This document shows positions 9,407-19,000 of a DNA stretch of 64,000 bases, one piece after another. Position numbers and translations under genes: made by a program. Origin of the DNA: Bog-756 sp963727955 (GTDB lineage Bacteria; Actinomycetota; Acidimicrobiia; Acidimicrobiales; RAAP-2); the NCBI GenBank assembly GCA_963727955.1, contig CAVSII010000003.1, positions 124,001 through 188,000 of the forward strand, written 5' to 3'. How positions within the stretch are numbered: position 1 is the stretch's first letter; each line of letters opens with the position of its first letter. A model generated the notes under the pieces. The model did not search any database. It worked only from the letters and a program-made list of their open reading frames with translations, and had not been told where the DNA came from.

Positions 9407-9556
9407 TCAGGGTGCCTGGATGCAGGCGGGCGGCATGTCGAACACGTCGACAGCACCTCCCTGATACGGCAGTGGCGTGCCGGTGTGTCCGAGGGTGCCG
9501 GAGGCGACCGACGGCCCACCGAACACCTCGATTTTTGTGTCAGTGATTTCCATCAT
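9407..9556 (-). CDS. Small unknown peptide of 49 residues, possible exported or modified peptide
   Basis: The gene starts with two ATG codons at 9556 and 9553, preceded by a strong ribosome-binding site (GGGAGGGGAGCG). It encodes an acidic start (MMEITDTKIEVF), a glycine/threonine-rich middle (GGPSVASGTLGHTGTPLP) and an end at DMPPACIQAP with one cysteine. I do not recognise it. Size, strong translation signal, leader/core-like composition and position directly upstream of an ABC exporter on the same strand are what one expects of a peptide precursor, but no modifying enzyme is adjacent. It may equally be an unrelated small protein. The frame extends upstream to 9664 without a comparable start signal. 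Confidence 0.55.
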   Translation of the reverse strand: MMEITDTKIEVFGGPSVASGTLGHTGTPLPYQGGAVDVFDMPPACIQAP

Positions 9557-9866
9557 CGCTCCCCTCCCGGTTCGCTCGTCATTGCTCTCGGCACCCGGGG
9601 TTGGGTCCGATGGGTCGCCACTCACGTTCGATTGGGCGCCGGTGACATGGTAACTGACCCGCACCCGGTATGCGGACGGCCGCGTCGACCAGGGCGGCGG
9701 CTAGGGCCCGGAGATCCCCACGATCGGGGCGCTGGCACCACCGACGCCACCGCCGGCAACGCCGTCACCGAAAGGGATCACATCCCCTCCCGCGATCGAC
9801 ACCGCACCGGTACAGCTTGAGGCCTTTGCCGAGGATGGCTAAGCCTGGCCCGGCACTGCCGGAGGC
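9557..9866. other. Non-coding interval between the Ig-like protein gene and the small peptide gene
   Basis: No convincing gene lies here. A 26-codon glycine-rich minus-strand frame (GTG at 9781 to the stop at 9701) follows a GGAGGGG-like site, but it has no other support. The interval presumably holds the promoter of the small peptide gene and the end of the upstream transcript. Confidence 0.4.
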
Positions 9867-11294
9867 TCAGCTGGTCAAGGTGAAACTCGTGGTGGCCGAG
9901 TAGTGGCGTCCCTTGGCCAGGATGGTGTGCTGGCCGGTTGTGCCGGCCCGTCGCTCCTTGGGGATCGTCACGTTGCACTCGAAAGTCCCGTTGGCGGCCA
10001 CCTTCACTTTGCACAAGCCGACCCGTTTGCGGCCGTTCTCGTACTCGACCCTGATCTTCAACCCTGCCGGGAAGCCGATGCCGTTGACCACGGCCGCGGT
10101 GCCGGGTGTTCCCGAGGAGGGGGTGATGGTGAGCGGGGGGACCACCGTCAATTGGCCCGTCCCCGAGATGAGCCCCGACGTGGCCGTGATGGTGGTGGCG
10201 CCTGGGCTGACCCCGGTGGCCAACCCCCCGCTCGACATGGTGGCCGCCGAGGTGAGCGAGGACGACCAGGTGACGCTGGAGGTGATGTTCTGGGTGGTCA
10301 GGTTGGAGTACAGGCCGGTGGCGGTGTACGGCTGGGTACCCCCTACCGGGACAGAGGCCGTGGCCGGCGCGACGGTGATGCTGAGCAGAACAGCGGGGAG
10401 GACGGTCAAGGCCGCCGTACCCGAGATGAGACCGGATGTGGCGGTGATGGTGGTAGCGCCGTCACCGACCCCGGTGGCCAACCCCCCGCTCGACATGGTG
10501 GCCGCCGAGGTGAGCGAGGACGACCAGGTGACGCTGGAGGTGATGTTCTGGGTGGTCAGGTCGGAGTACAGGCCGGTGGCGGTGAACTGCTGGGTGTCCC
10601 CCGCGGCGATGGAGGCGACCGCCGGGGTCACGCTGATGCTTACCAATTCTGCCGGGAGGACGGTCAAGGCCGCCGTACCCGAGATGAGACCGGATGTGGC
10701 GGTGATGGTGGTAGCGCCGTCACCGACCCCGGTGGCCAACCCCCCGCTCGACATGGTGGCCGCCGAGGTGAGCGAGGACGACCAGGTGACGCTGGAGGTG
10801 ATGTTCTGGGTGGTCAGGTCGGAGTACAGGCCGGTGGCGGTGAACTGCTGGGTGTCCCCCGCGGCGATGGAGGCGACCGCCGGGGTCACGCTGATGCTTA
10901 CCAATTCTGCCGGGAGGACGGTCAAGGCCGCCGTACCCGAGATGAGACCGGATGTGGCGGTGATGGTGGTAGCGCCGTCACCGACCCCGGTGGCCAACCC
11001 CCCGCTCGAAGTGGTGGCCGCCGAGGTGAGCGAGGACGACCAGGTGACGCTGGAGGTGATGTTCTGGGTGGTCAGGTCGGAGTAGAGGCCGGTGGCGGTG
11101 AACTGCTGGGTGTCCCCCGCGGCGATGGAGGCGACCGCCGGGGTCACGCTGATGCTTACCAGGATTGCCGGGGTGGCCGTGGCCGGTTTGCTCGTGAGTG
11201 GCACGACTACTCCGAGCGCGGCGATCACCATCACCAGCGCGGAGATCACAGCGCGAAGCGACCGACTGCTTCCTCCACGAGTCCCCCCAAGCAC
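9867..11294 (-). CDS. Secreted bacterial Ig-like (Big_2) repeat protein
   Basis: About 475 residues from the GTG at 11294. An N-terminal hydrophobic signal segment (AVISALVMVIAALGVVVP) is followed by four Big_2-type domains of exactly 86 residues. Each begins SISVTPA and contains QQFTATGLYS, TQNITSSVTWSSS and ATTITATSG. A different C-terminal domain opens LTITPSSGTPGTA and resembles an IPT/TIG-like or carboxypeptidase-regulatory fold. Such proteins are usually surface-exposed and adhesive; the function here is unknown. The domains are almost identical, as is their DNA. No LPXTG motif or C-terminal membrane anchor is visible, so it is probably released or held non-covalently. The frame also allows a start at 11342. 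Confidence 0.82.
   Translation of the reverse strand: MLGGTRGGSSRSLRAVISALVMVIAALGVVVPLTSKPATATPAILVSISVTPAVASIAAGDTQQFTATGLYSDLTTQNITSSVTWSSSLTSAATTSSGGLATGVGDGATTITATSGLISGTAALTVLPAELVSISVTPAVASIAAGDTQQFTATGLYSDLTTQNITSSVTWSSSLTSAATMSSGGLATGVGDGATTITATSGLISGTAALTVLPAELVSISVTPAVASIAAGDTQQFTATGLYSDLTTQNITSSVTWSSSLTSAATMSSGGLATGVGDGATTITATSGLISGTAALTVLPAVLLSITVAPATASVPVGGTQPYTATGLYSNLTTQNITSSVTWSSSLTSAATMSSGGLATGVSPGATTITATSGLISGTGQLTVVPPLTITPSSGTPGTAAVVNGIGFPAGLKIRVEYENGRKRVGLCKVKVAANGTFECNVTIPKERRAGTTGQHTILAKGRHYSATTSFTLTS
10134..11165. repeat. Four tandem 258-bp coding repeats
   Basis: The same segment (for example GACGACCAGG) recurs at 10261, 10519, 10777 and 11035, an exact period of 258 bp, or 86 codons. 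The two central units are nearly identical at the nucleotide level, while the outer two carry scattered changes. This indicates recent duplication or homogenisation within the Ig-like gene. Confidence 0.92.
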
Positions 11295-11494
11295 GGTACC
11301 CTCACTTCCCCCGTATGCAACCGGACAATGAACAGTGGGCATACGCCCGCCGTAATTTGTTCAGATTCCCCAGCGGTTGCACCGCCAAACCTCAAAGAGC
11401 TGAATTTTCTAGATATGACTCGCCCCGGATCCGAGTGCCGTGCGATCGGCGCACCGGCTGAACGGAGCAAGACGCCGTGTGGTTGGCGGTTACC
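11295..11494. other. Leader/promoter interval upstream of the Ig-like protein gene
   Basis: There is no gene here. The stretch is less GC-rich than its surroundings around 11390-11415, and it holds a small hairpin (GCGGT-TGC-ACCGC, 11373-11385). It probably carries the promoter and 5' leader of the secreted protein gene. I cannot match it to a riboswitch family by eye. Confidence 0.35.
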
Positions 11495-12202
11495 TCAGTG
11501 GAAGGGGGACCAGGCGCTCGTACGCAGGAGCTTGCTCTCCCACTGGTCGCGCACATCGAGGCCCTTGGCCATGTAGCTCCCCGGCCAGGTGTCCGGGTCG
11601 TGCTTTTCGACGCTGGTCAAGAGGCTTCCGAGGATGTCGGTGTTCACGATCTTCTGCATCAAGATCGCCTCGGGACGGATTCCCGAGCCGTGAGCCACCG
11701 CAAAGCAGGCCACGATGTCGAGGAGCTTCTTCGCCGGCTCCACTTCTCGCATGATCCGCCAGTACTCCTCGTCCCAGAAGGAGATGTAGTCGTCGAGCGG
11801 GGCGTGTGGCCATCCGGTGTCCTGCATGTAGACCGTCAGGTCGTGCAGGCGTCCATCGGTGGGCACGGAGTCCAGGTCGACCGACCGCAGCGCCGACCAG
11901 TAGACCGGCGTGATCAGCTTTCCGGTGACCTCATACCGACAGGCGTCGAGCTGGGCCATCAACTCGGTCATGTCGCCGTTCAGCGTGCGCTCAGTCAGAG
12001 CTTCCCAAGCCGACCCGTCAGCCAGAGCGGTAATGGTGACTACCTGATAGGAGGGACCACTACCCATGGCGTGATTGAGGTACCAGAGCAGGCGCACTCT
12101 CTCATCACGGGCCAGGGCACCCATCCATTCGGCGCGGAACAGGTCTTCGAAAGTGGCGGCGTGTCTCCCGACGACCCTATGGGTCTCGTGCATGAACAGC
12201 AT
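11495..12202 (-). CDS. Unknown protein, paralogue of the gene at 13723-14424
   Basis: This 235-residue protein begins MLFMHETHRVVG. It shares its whole layout with the gene two positions upstream: HE-HxVVG at the start, LxWYLxxAxGSGPSYxxVTxTA near residues 45-65, YMxDTxWP in the middle, and DQWxSxLLRxxxWSPxx at the end. It has no signal peptide or membrane segment. The strand pattern faintly recalls dimeric alpha-beta-barrel proteins such as NIPSNAP, but I cannot assign a family. The start at 12202 is supported by GAGGAG 9 nt upstream. It follows the acyl-CoA ligase gene by 66 nt and is presumably in its operon, so a role in the same pathway is likely. Confidence 0.7.
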   Translation of the reverse strand: MLFMHETHRVVGRHAATFEDLFRAEWMGALARDERVRLLWYLNHAMGSGPSYQVVTITALADGSAWEALTERTLNGDMTELMAQLDACRYEVTGKLITPVYWSALRSVDLDSVPTDGRLHDLTVYMQDTGWPHAPLDDYISFWDEEYWRIMREVEPAKKLLDIVACFAVAHGSGIRPEAILMQKIVNTDILGSLLTSVEKHDPDTWPGSYMAKGLDVRDQWESKLLRTSAWSPFH

Positions 12203-12268
12203 GCTCAAGAACTCCTCACGCCTTGGCGCCACCCTTGGCCCACCGTCGGCCCTCCTCCATCGGAGAAA

Positions 12269-13726
12269 TCAACGCCCACGGCCGACCACCGGTGCTTGGG
12301 CGAGGAGGGAACGGAGGGCCTTGCGATCGAGCTTTCCGAGAGCGCTGACCGGTAGATCGTCGGTGAAGACCACGAACTCGGGGACCTTGTAACTGGCCAA
12401 ATGAAGCGCGCAGTATTCGATCAGCAGCTCGGGGCGGATCTCCTGGTCGGAGACGACCACCGCCCCTACCCGCTCGCCAAGGTCGGTATCGGGCACGCCG
12501 ACCACGCCCACGTCGATCACGTTCGGGTGCCGGCGCAGGACGTCTTCGACCTCGACCGGTCCGAGCTTCTCGCCGCCCCGGTTGATGGTGTCCGACAGCC
12601 GTCCGGTCGGGTACAGGTAGCCCTCGGCGTCCTGCCACCCGGTGTCACCGGTGTGGAGCCACTCAGCCGTGGTGTTCTGGTGGGCTCGCACCTGAAACTC
12701 CCCGACGTCACCGGCAGCCACCAGATCTGCGGTGGACGGGTCGACGATCCGTACCTCGACACCGGGCAGTGGTCGTCCGACTGAGCCGATGTGGTCGCCT
12801 TGGCGATGGTCATCGGGCGTGAGCGCGGTGTAGGCACCGAGGGTCTCGGTCTGGCCGAAAGTGTTGGAGAAGTCGACGTCGGGCAAGGCCACGATCGCCC
12901 TGCGGATCAGATCGACTGGTGCTGCGGCGGCGCCATAGCTCAGTGCCCTGAGGGAGCTGAGATCGGTAGATGCGAATTGCGGGTGGTCGAGGATCCGGCG
13001 GAGCATGGCCGGCACCACGAAGGTTTGTGTGACCCGATGCCGCTCGACCAAGGTCAGCCACTGGCCGGCATCGAACTTGGGCAGGAGCACCATCTGCTTG
13101 CCCGAGTGCAGGGCGATGAGCAGCCCGAGCGTCCCCCCGATATGGAAGATGGGCGCCGACATCATGTCGATGGTCTGGTCGGCGTCCGGTTCGATCGGTT
13201 TGGCGTAGAAGGACAGCCGGTCGGTGACCACCTCATGACTGATGAAAACGGGCTTGGGCAGGCCGGTCGTGCCACTGGTGAACAACACCAGCGCCGTGTC
13301 GGTGCCGTCGCCGGCGGTGGGCGGCGCCTGCCCGGGGTCGGCTCGCAGAACATCATCCTCACCCAGCACAGGCCCGTCGACAGCCGGACGCAGAGCGGCG
13401 GCGAAGCGGGAGCCGGCCACGCCCACTCGCGCACCGATTTTTTCCGCCAGTTGAGCGAGCTCGCCGGCGGTCAGGTAGGCGTTCATCTGGGCGCTGGCCG
13501 CTCCCAGCCGAGCGGCTCCGTAGATGGTGGCCACCGAAAGAACGCTACCCAGGTCGACCAAGGCCACCCGGTCGCCGGGGCGCACGCCGGCGGCAGCCAA
13601 GGCCGACGTCACCCGGACGATGATCGTCTCGAGCTCCCGGTATGTCGTCTCCGTCCCGTCGACCGCCAACGCCACCCGGTCGGGCACAGCCGCCAGGGAC
13701 ACATCGGTGCCGTGGCCGACGTTCAT
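12269..13726 (-). CDS. Acyl-CoA synthetase / AMP-dependent ligase
   Basis: This 485-residue member of the adenylate-forming family carries the P-loop-like motif LFTSGTTGLPKPVF (about 145-158). Also present are a YGAAAAPVDL segment, the FGQTETLG A5-type motif, the HTGDTGWQD hinge region, and the C-terminal lysine motif SALGKLDRKAL. It would activate a carboxylic acid to an acyl-AMP and then an acyl-CoA; the chain type cannot be read from sequence. Its ATG overlaps the stop of the upstream unknown gene by 4 bp (ATGA), so translation is coupled. The two flanking genes are paralogues of each other. The open frame extends far upstream, but that part overlaps the neighbouring gene. Confidence 0.88.
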   Translation of the reverse strand: MNVGHGTDVSLAAVPDRVALAVDGTETTYRELETIIVRVTSALAAAGVRPGDRVALVDLGSVLSVATIYGAARLGAASAQMNAYLTAGELAQLAEKIGARVGVAGSRFAAALRPAVDGPVLGEDDVLRADPGQAPPTAGDGTDTALVLFTSGTTGLPKPVFISHEVVTDRLSFYAKPIEPDADQTIDMMSAPIFHIGGTLGLLIALHSGKQMVLLPKFDAGQWLTLVERHRVTQTFVVPAMLRRILDHPQFASTDLSSLRALSYGAAAAPVDLIRRAIVALPDVDFSNTFGQTETLGAYTALTPDDHRQGDHIGSVGRPLPGVEVRIVDPSTADLVAAGDVGEFQVRAHQNTTAEWLHTGDTGWQDAEGYLYPTGRLSDTINRGGEKLGPVEVEDVLRRHPNVIDVGVVGVPDTDLGERVGAVVVSDQEIRPELLIEYCALHLASYKVPEFVVFTDDLPVSALGKLDRKALRSLLAQAPVVGRGR

Positions 13727-14424
13727 GGAAGCGGTGACCAGGGGGCGGACCGTAGGAGGCGGCTCTGCCACTGGTCGCGTAACTCGAGGGCGGTATCCAT
13801 CCACGACCCGGGGCCCGTCACCTCGGCCGGACTGTCGCTGGTCAGCAGACGGATCAGCCGGGGGATGCTCGACAGTTTCTGGAACAGGGTCACCTCCGGA
13901 TACCTTCCCGCCCCCGGCGTGGTTTGCAAGGCCAGAGCCACGCTCATCTGCATCTGCGATCCCTTGGCGGCAAGGGAGCGGCGGTAGATGGCGCCGGCCG
14001 CTTCGATGTAAGCACCCACCTTCCCCGGAAACGGCCACATGGTGTCCTCCATGTACAGGGTGGGCTCGTGGTCGCCTGGTTCGGTCGGGATCTCGGACAG
14101 TGCGGACAGAGCCGGCGACCACGGAAGGGGGACCATGATCCGGCCATGGGACTCGTGCTGGAGGCCGTCGAGATTGCGGGCCCAACTGCGAAGGTCGCCG
14201 GTGGCCACCCGGTCAGCCACTCGCTGCCAGGCGGCCCCGTCGGTGACGGCGGTGACCGTGACAGCCCGGTAGGAAGGACCGCTTCCGTGAGCCAGATCGA
14301 GGTACCAGACAAGCCGTGCGTCGCTCCCCTTGGCCAGCAACGGCATCCAGCCACTCCGATAGGCGTCCTCGAACCGGTCCGCTTCCTTGCCCACCACCTT
14401 ATGGACCTCATGAACGAAGAGCAC
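13723..14424 (-). CDS. Unknown protein, paralogue of the gene at 11495-12202
   Basis: About 233 residues from the GTG at 14424 (VLFVHEVHKVVG), which aligns with the first residues of its paralogue and is preceded by GGGGGA. Conserved features are RLVWYLDLAHGSGPSY, YMEDTMWPFPG and the terminal DQWQSRLLRSAPWSPLP. It is cytosolic by composition. It is the first gene of a three-gene set (this protein, the AMP-ligase, the paralogue) and overlaps the ligase start by 4 bp. Two diverged copies flanking a ligase suggest two subunits or two enzymes acting on related substrates. I do not recognise the family. Confidence 0.7.
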   Translation of the reverse strand: MLFVHEVHKVVGKEADRFEDAYRSGWMPLLAKGSDARLVWYLDLAHGSGPSYRAVTVTAVTDGAAWQRVADRVATGDLRSWARNLDGLQHESHGRIMVPLPWSPALSALSEIPTEPGDHEPTLYMEDTMWPFPGKVGAYIEAAGAIYRRSLAAKGSQMQMSVALALQTTPGAGRYPEVTLFQKLSSIPRLIRLLTSDSPAEVTGPGSWMDTALELRDQWQSRLLRSAPWSPLP

Positions 14425-14501
14425 AATCCCCCGTTTGTCAGTGCAGCCCTCGGGGGGCACCGTAACTGGCGGCCCGACCGACGGTCAATGTGTGACACCC
14501 C

Positions 14502-16010
14502 TCAGGAGCTGACGGACGGAAACCCGGTCGAGGACACCACGCCGGGCGCTCCGGCCGGGACGGCGTCCTCTTCCACGTTGACCGGTTGGGACGAGACGAC
14601 CGAGAGGAGGAGGAGCCCACCCACGCGCTTGGGGCCGAGGACGACCACCCCACCCGGGGGCACCACGAACGTGGTCGCCGGACGGGAGGCATCGATGCTC
14701 GACACACTGACCCGTGCGGCCGATGGGCTGGGGTTGGCTACCGCCAACGTGGACGCGCTCGCTCCTTGGGTACCGGGCGCACCAGGAACGCCGGGGCCGG
14801 GAACCAGCCAGCGGGTGCTCACGGTCACCGTCCCTGACGACAACCCCCAACCAGGCTTCGGCGATCCGTTACCGGCGGTCACCGTCCGTCCCGCCACGAT
14901 GGGCCCTGAAGCGTTGATCGTCACCGAAAAGGCGGTCTGTTGGGGCAGCCCGCCGGTTCCCGAGGCGGCATAGTCGACGATGGAGAGCGGTGGGATGGTG
15001 ATCCGCCGGGGCACGACCGTGCCCTCGGACAGGCCCAATGAGAGTGTGGCCGTTACGGTAGCGGTGCCGGGGTTGGCCAGATCGAACTCGACTTTGGCCC
15101 CCGGACGGACGGTGGTCTGGGCGAACCGCCACACCGACGAAAGGGAGGGCGCTCCGAGGCGAAGGGCGAGTCCACCCGAACCTGCCGACGACTGCTGGAA
15201 CTCCGAACTGACCACGTTCCCCGATTGCACCGTCACCACCGTGCCGATTTCGGCGACTTTCTGCACATAGCTGCCTACGTTCTCGACGATGAGCCGGCCT
15301 GACGGGACCATCAGGCCCTGGTAGGCCTGAGGCGTGATCAGACCGTTGGCGGTCACGAAAGAGACGTTGACCACAGCGCCGGGTGCGGCCGGGTTGAAGA
15401 GAGCGAGGGCCAGAGTGTTGCCCGACACGGTCGAGCCACCGGCGAAGGCCCAGTAGGACGAGGCCTGGGCGGCGCACGGGGCCATGCTCCACCCTGCCGG
15501 ACCCGACACGATCTGGTCGGCCACCACACCGCCTCCGGCAAAGACGAACGATGAGGCCACGCTCCCGCCCGACAGGCCGGCCGACGGATTGACAGCGGCC
15601 CGCCCTCGGGCGGGGACCTCGAGCGTGCGCTGGACCGGCCCCGAACCTGCCGCACCGGAGGAGCCCACACTGGTCATCACCGCCCGTACGGCGTGGGCCG
15701 TCGAGTTGATGAGGTAGATGGTTGAATCGGCCGCCTTACCGGCAGCCGCAATGCAAAAGGCCGACGATGAGTAGGAGCCGGTCGGCGGGATCGAAAATCC
15801 GTCAGTGACTCCCGGGGCCGGTGCCGCTGCTGGCGAGGGAACCAGGGAGGCGATGATGGCCACCACCACCACCACCACGAGCACCGACGCCACAGCCAGC
15901 CAGCGTCCAAGGGTGCCCGACGGGTACACCCGCGACGCGGGGCTGGTCAGCTCTCCCGGGAGGTCGTGGCCCGGTGGCTGGAGGTCGGTCGGGTCGGTCG
16001 GGTCGGTCAT
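14502..16010 (-). CDS. DUF5719 family membrane-anchored protein
   Basis: The 502-residue protein has a short cytosolic start (MTDPTDPTDLQPPG), a single membrane anchor near residues 37-57 (WLAVASVLVVVVVVAIIASL), and an extracytoplasmic region of repeated beta-rich segments such as FNPAAPGAVVNVSFVTANG and LANPGTATVTATLSL. That is the layout of DUF5719 proteins, which in actinobacteria sit beside a giant family-2 glycosyltransferase, as here. The function is unknown; a role in cell-envelope glycan assembly is inferred from context. Its ATG overlaps the glycosyltransferase stop by 4 bp, so the pair is translationally coupled. Confidence 0.8.
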   Translation of the reverse strand: MTDPTDPTDLQPPGHDLPGELTSPASRVYPSGTLGRWLAVASVLVVVVVVAIIASLVPSPAAAPAPGVTDGFSIPPTGSYSSSAFCIAAAGKAADSTIYLINSTAHAVRAVMTSVGSSGAAGSGPVQRTLEVPARGRAAVNPSAGLSGGSVASSFVFAGGGVVADQIVSGPAGWSMAPCAAQASSYWAFAGGSTVSGNTLALALFNPAAPGAVVNVSFVTANGLITPQAYQGLMVPSGRLIVENVGSYVQKVAEIGTVVTVQSGNVVSSEFQQSSAGSGGLALRLGAPSLSSVWRFAQTTVRPGAKVEFDLANPGTATVTATLSLGLSEGTVVPRRITIPPLSIVDYAASGTGGLPQQTAFSVTINASGPIVAGRTVTAGNGSPKPGWGLSSGTVTVSTRWLVPGPGVPGAPGTQGASASTLAVANPSPSAARVSVSSIDASRPATTFVVPPGGVVVLGPKRVGGLLLLSVVSSQPVNVEEDAVPAGAPGVVSSTGFPSVSS

Positions 16011-19000
16011 GCACCCACCCCTGCGTCGACGCCCTCCTGAGAGCTACCGGCCTCGGTGGTCGACTGCGGACCTGCCTCCGGGTCCTTTCCCCTGGCCCTA
16101 CTCCGGGCACGCACCCGCCTCCTCCGCAGCCCCCGCCACGGGATGCCCAGACCGAAGCGGAACAGGACTGCCAGAGCCACTATCCAGGCGACGAGCGATG
16201 CCAAGAACGAGATGGGTGTCAGCACCCCGCCGTCGAATCGCAGCGTTCCCACCCCGGTCACGGTCACCGCGTACCGACCTGCCCATCCGAAAGCCGAGCC
16301 GCGTGCAGCCTGAGCACCGTTGGCTTCGACCAGACTCCATCGGCCAGCCGGTGCCAACGCGGCCAGGAGGGTTCCTCCGACCAGGGACCCGCGATAGGAC
16401 CGCGCTGCCGCCGGGCCGGGCAGAACGGGCGCGGCGGCGGGAATGAGGGGTGACGCCGGGTTCGAGTGGACCCGGGCAAAGGTCGAAGCCCGGCCAGTGT
16501 CCGCTGTGGCCAGCGACCGCCCGGCCGGCACCAGAGCGCGCTCGGGAAGCCAGGCGGCGTTGGCATAGACGGTGATACCGGTCCCCGACACCACGGGCTC
16601 GAGGTCCAGCTGGCGGCTGAGGGCGGCACTCAGGTCGGCCGGCACCGGATACACCGGCGGGGTCTGCTCCCCCTGGATCTCCGGGGCGAGCGAGGTCAAC
16701 AACGCCACATAACGAACCCCTGCCGGGGCCAGCATGGCGCCCAGCCGATCGGTGCGGCCGGCCTGGGCCAAGTTCACAGACGAGGCCAGTCGAGCGGTCG
16801 GCCCTGGAGCCGGCGCGTTCCACAGCCAACGCACGTCGGAGCTGCCGTCCTCCGACGTGGCGTAGGCCAGCCCGTTTCCGGCGGCCCACGAACCCTGGTT
16901 GAGAGAGCGAGCATCCCCGAGCCACAGGACGCGGAAGGATCCGTTCGTCGCCTTGGATGCCATCCATGTCACCGACTGGCTGAAATCGTTGACCGGAAGA
17001 TCCCATCTACCCGGAACGGCAGAAACCAGCGTCGGGATTGCCCCCAGTACGAACACGCCGATGGCGACCACCGAAAGCAGCTGACGCCATCCGAAGGTGG
17101 CCGACGGCAGATCCTCTTCGAAGGCGGCTACACCGAGGCCGATGGCGGCGGCAACGGCCACCGCTGCCGGACCGAGAAGGACCAGGGGGTCGATGGCCAG
17201 AGAACCGGTCCAACCGCGGCCCATGACCCAGTCGAGTACCCAGAACACGAGGGCGATGGCCCACAGGCGACCGGCCCACACAAAGCGCGGCCCGCGGGCC
17301 AGCACCAGGGGTAAAGCCGCAGCAACGGCGAACCCCCACGCCAGGGGCGAGACGCCGATGGGTCCCACGGCGAACCGCAGGAGCGAACTCCACGAAGCGG
17401 CGCCGGACACCGGGAGGGGTACGCCGAAGACCTGTACTGCGCCACCTCCAGCGGACAGGACGCCGATGACCCAGGGGGCGCAGATGAGGGCGGCAACCAG
17501 GGTCGACCCCAACGCCAAGCGGACCGCTCGCCAGCTTCCCCGCCAGTCCCCGAAGAGACACGACGACAGCAGGAGGGCCACGGCGGCCACAACGATCACG
17601 ATGGCGGCGGACGGAACGAAGGATACGAGCACCGCCTCGAGGAGGCCGAGGGCCACCACCCGCCGCAAGGTGCCGTGGCGGTCGGTCCAGGCCACGAGTC
17701 GCTTCGACGCCGACGGCGCGCCCTCCCCTGTGCCCGGCGAGGTCGGGGGCCGGGCCTCTTCATGGTTCCGGTGGCTCTGACCGTGGCTGTAGGGGGCGGT
17801 CCCCGTGGCCCGGAAGAGGCAGCCGAACGCCCAGGGCGTACCGGCATAGACGACCAGGGCGCCCCACCGCCCCTGGGCTATGGCGTTGTAGGCCAGGGCC
17901 ATGGCCAGGTAGGCCAGGCCGGCCACCAGCGATGCCCGCTGGGAGCCGAACGGACGGAGCAGGCGCACCACGCCCCAGGCGCCCAACGGAAGACAGCCGA
18001 AGACCAAAACCTTTTGAGCCAATCCCATCGCTCCGAAAAGGACAGTCCCGACCACGCCGATCATGGCCAGCGCCGGGGTAGCTGGAGCGGTCGTCCCCAC
18101 GCCCGAGGGATGCCAGCCGGTGACGAACTGGGTCCATGTCGATGACAGGCTCGGGAACGGAGCGAACTGCCCGACGGCGGGCAGACGGGCCCCGATGACA
18201 CCGCGGGTCCCGATGAGAACCACCAGGACGGCGACCAACCAGGTCGTCAGCTTGACCTGACCGCTCAGGCGACCCCGCGTCGTCTCGACCACTTCGGCGG
18301 CGTCCAGGGAGTCGGGGGCGGGTGCTCCGGCAGCGACGAGTGCAGCGCTCTCGACGTAGGCGCTCTCGTCGAAAGCGGCCAATTCGTCGGCGTGGGCACC
18401 GTGGAACCCGTGCTGAAAGACACGCCGGCCGTAGGCCGACAGGCGGGCGCTGCCCCCCACCTGGAGCACCCGAATCTCCTTGTCACTGAGGCGTCGATGG
18501 GATGCCAGCTCCTTGCGCTGGCCACGGATAGCCGACAGGTGGCTGAGGTTCCAACGCCATGCCCGGGTCACTGCCCGCGCCCGGGTCCGGTTGCCGGCCA
18601 GCTCGGCCACAATGACCTCGGCCAGGGCGAGCACCATGACCTGTGGGACAACCCGAATCAGGTTGAAGGCGCCGTAGCACTTGAAGACGGCCAGTAGTTC
18701 GTGCCGGCGCTGAAGCTCCTGGAGGGTCACCGGGTGCCGGGGCGACTTCCTTGTGTCCTGATCTCTTCTGTCGTGCTCCTCTCCGACCTGGTCCCCTCCA
18801 TCGCGTTGGGCCAAGGCCGGGTCGAGCTGACGCGCCCCTGAGGCCAGATTCTCGAGGTGTCGGACACGGGCATCAGGGGCGACGATGATCCGGGCTCCGA
18901 CGATCTGGGCTCGCCAACAGAGGTCGAGGTCCTCGCCCATGGCCACGATGTTCGGATCGAAGCCACCGAGCTCCTTGAACAGATCAGCCCGCACCAAGCT

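Noticed and set aside
9701..9781. 26-codon glycine-rich peptide gene upstream of the 49-codon gene
   Set aside because: It has a GGAGGGG-like site but a short spacing and a GTG start, no homology cue, and the composition of random GC-rich DNA. It is not enough for a call.
12269..14185. A 638-residue start for the acyl-CoA ligase
   Set aside because: The first 153 codons overlap the upstream unknown gene and are arginine/proline nonsense. The ATG at 13726 with ATGA coupling is the natural start.
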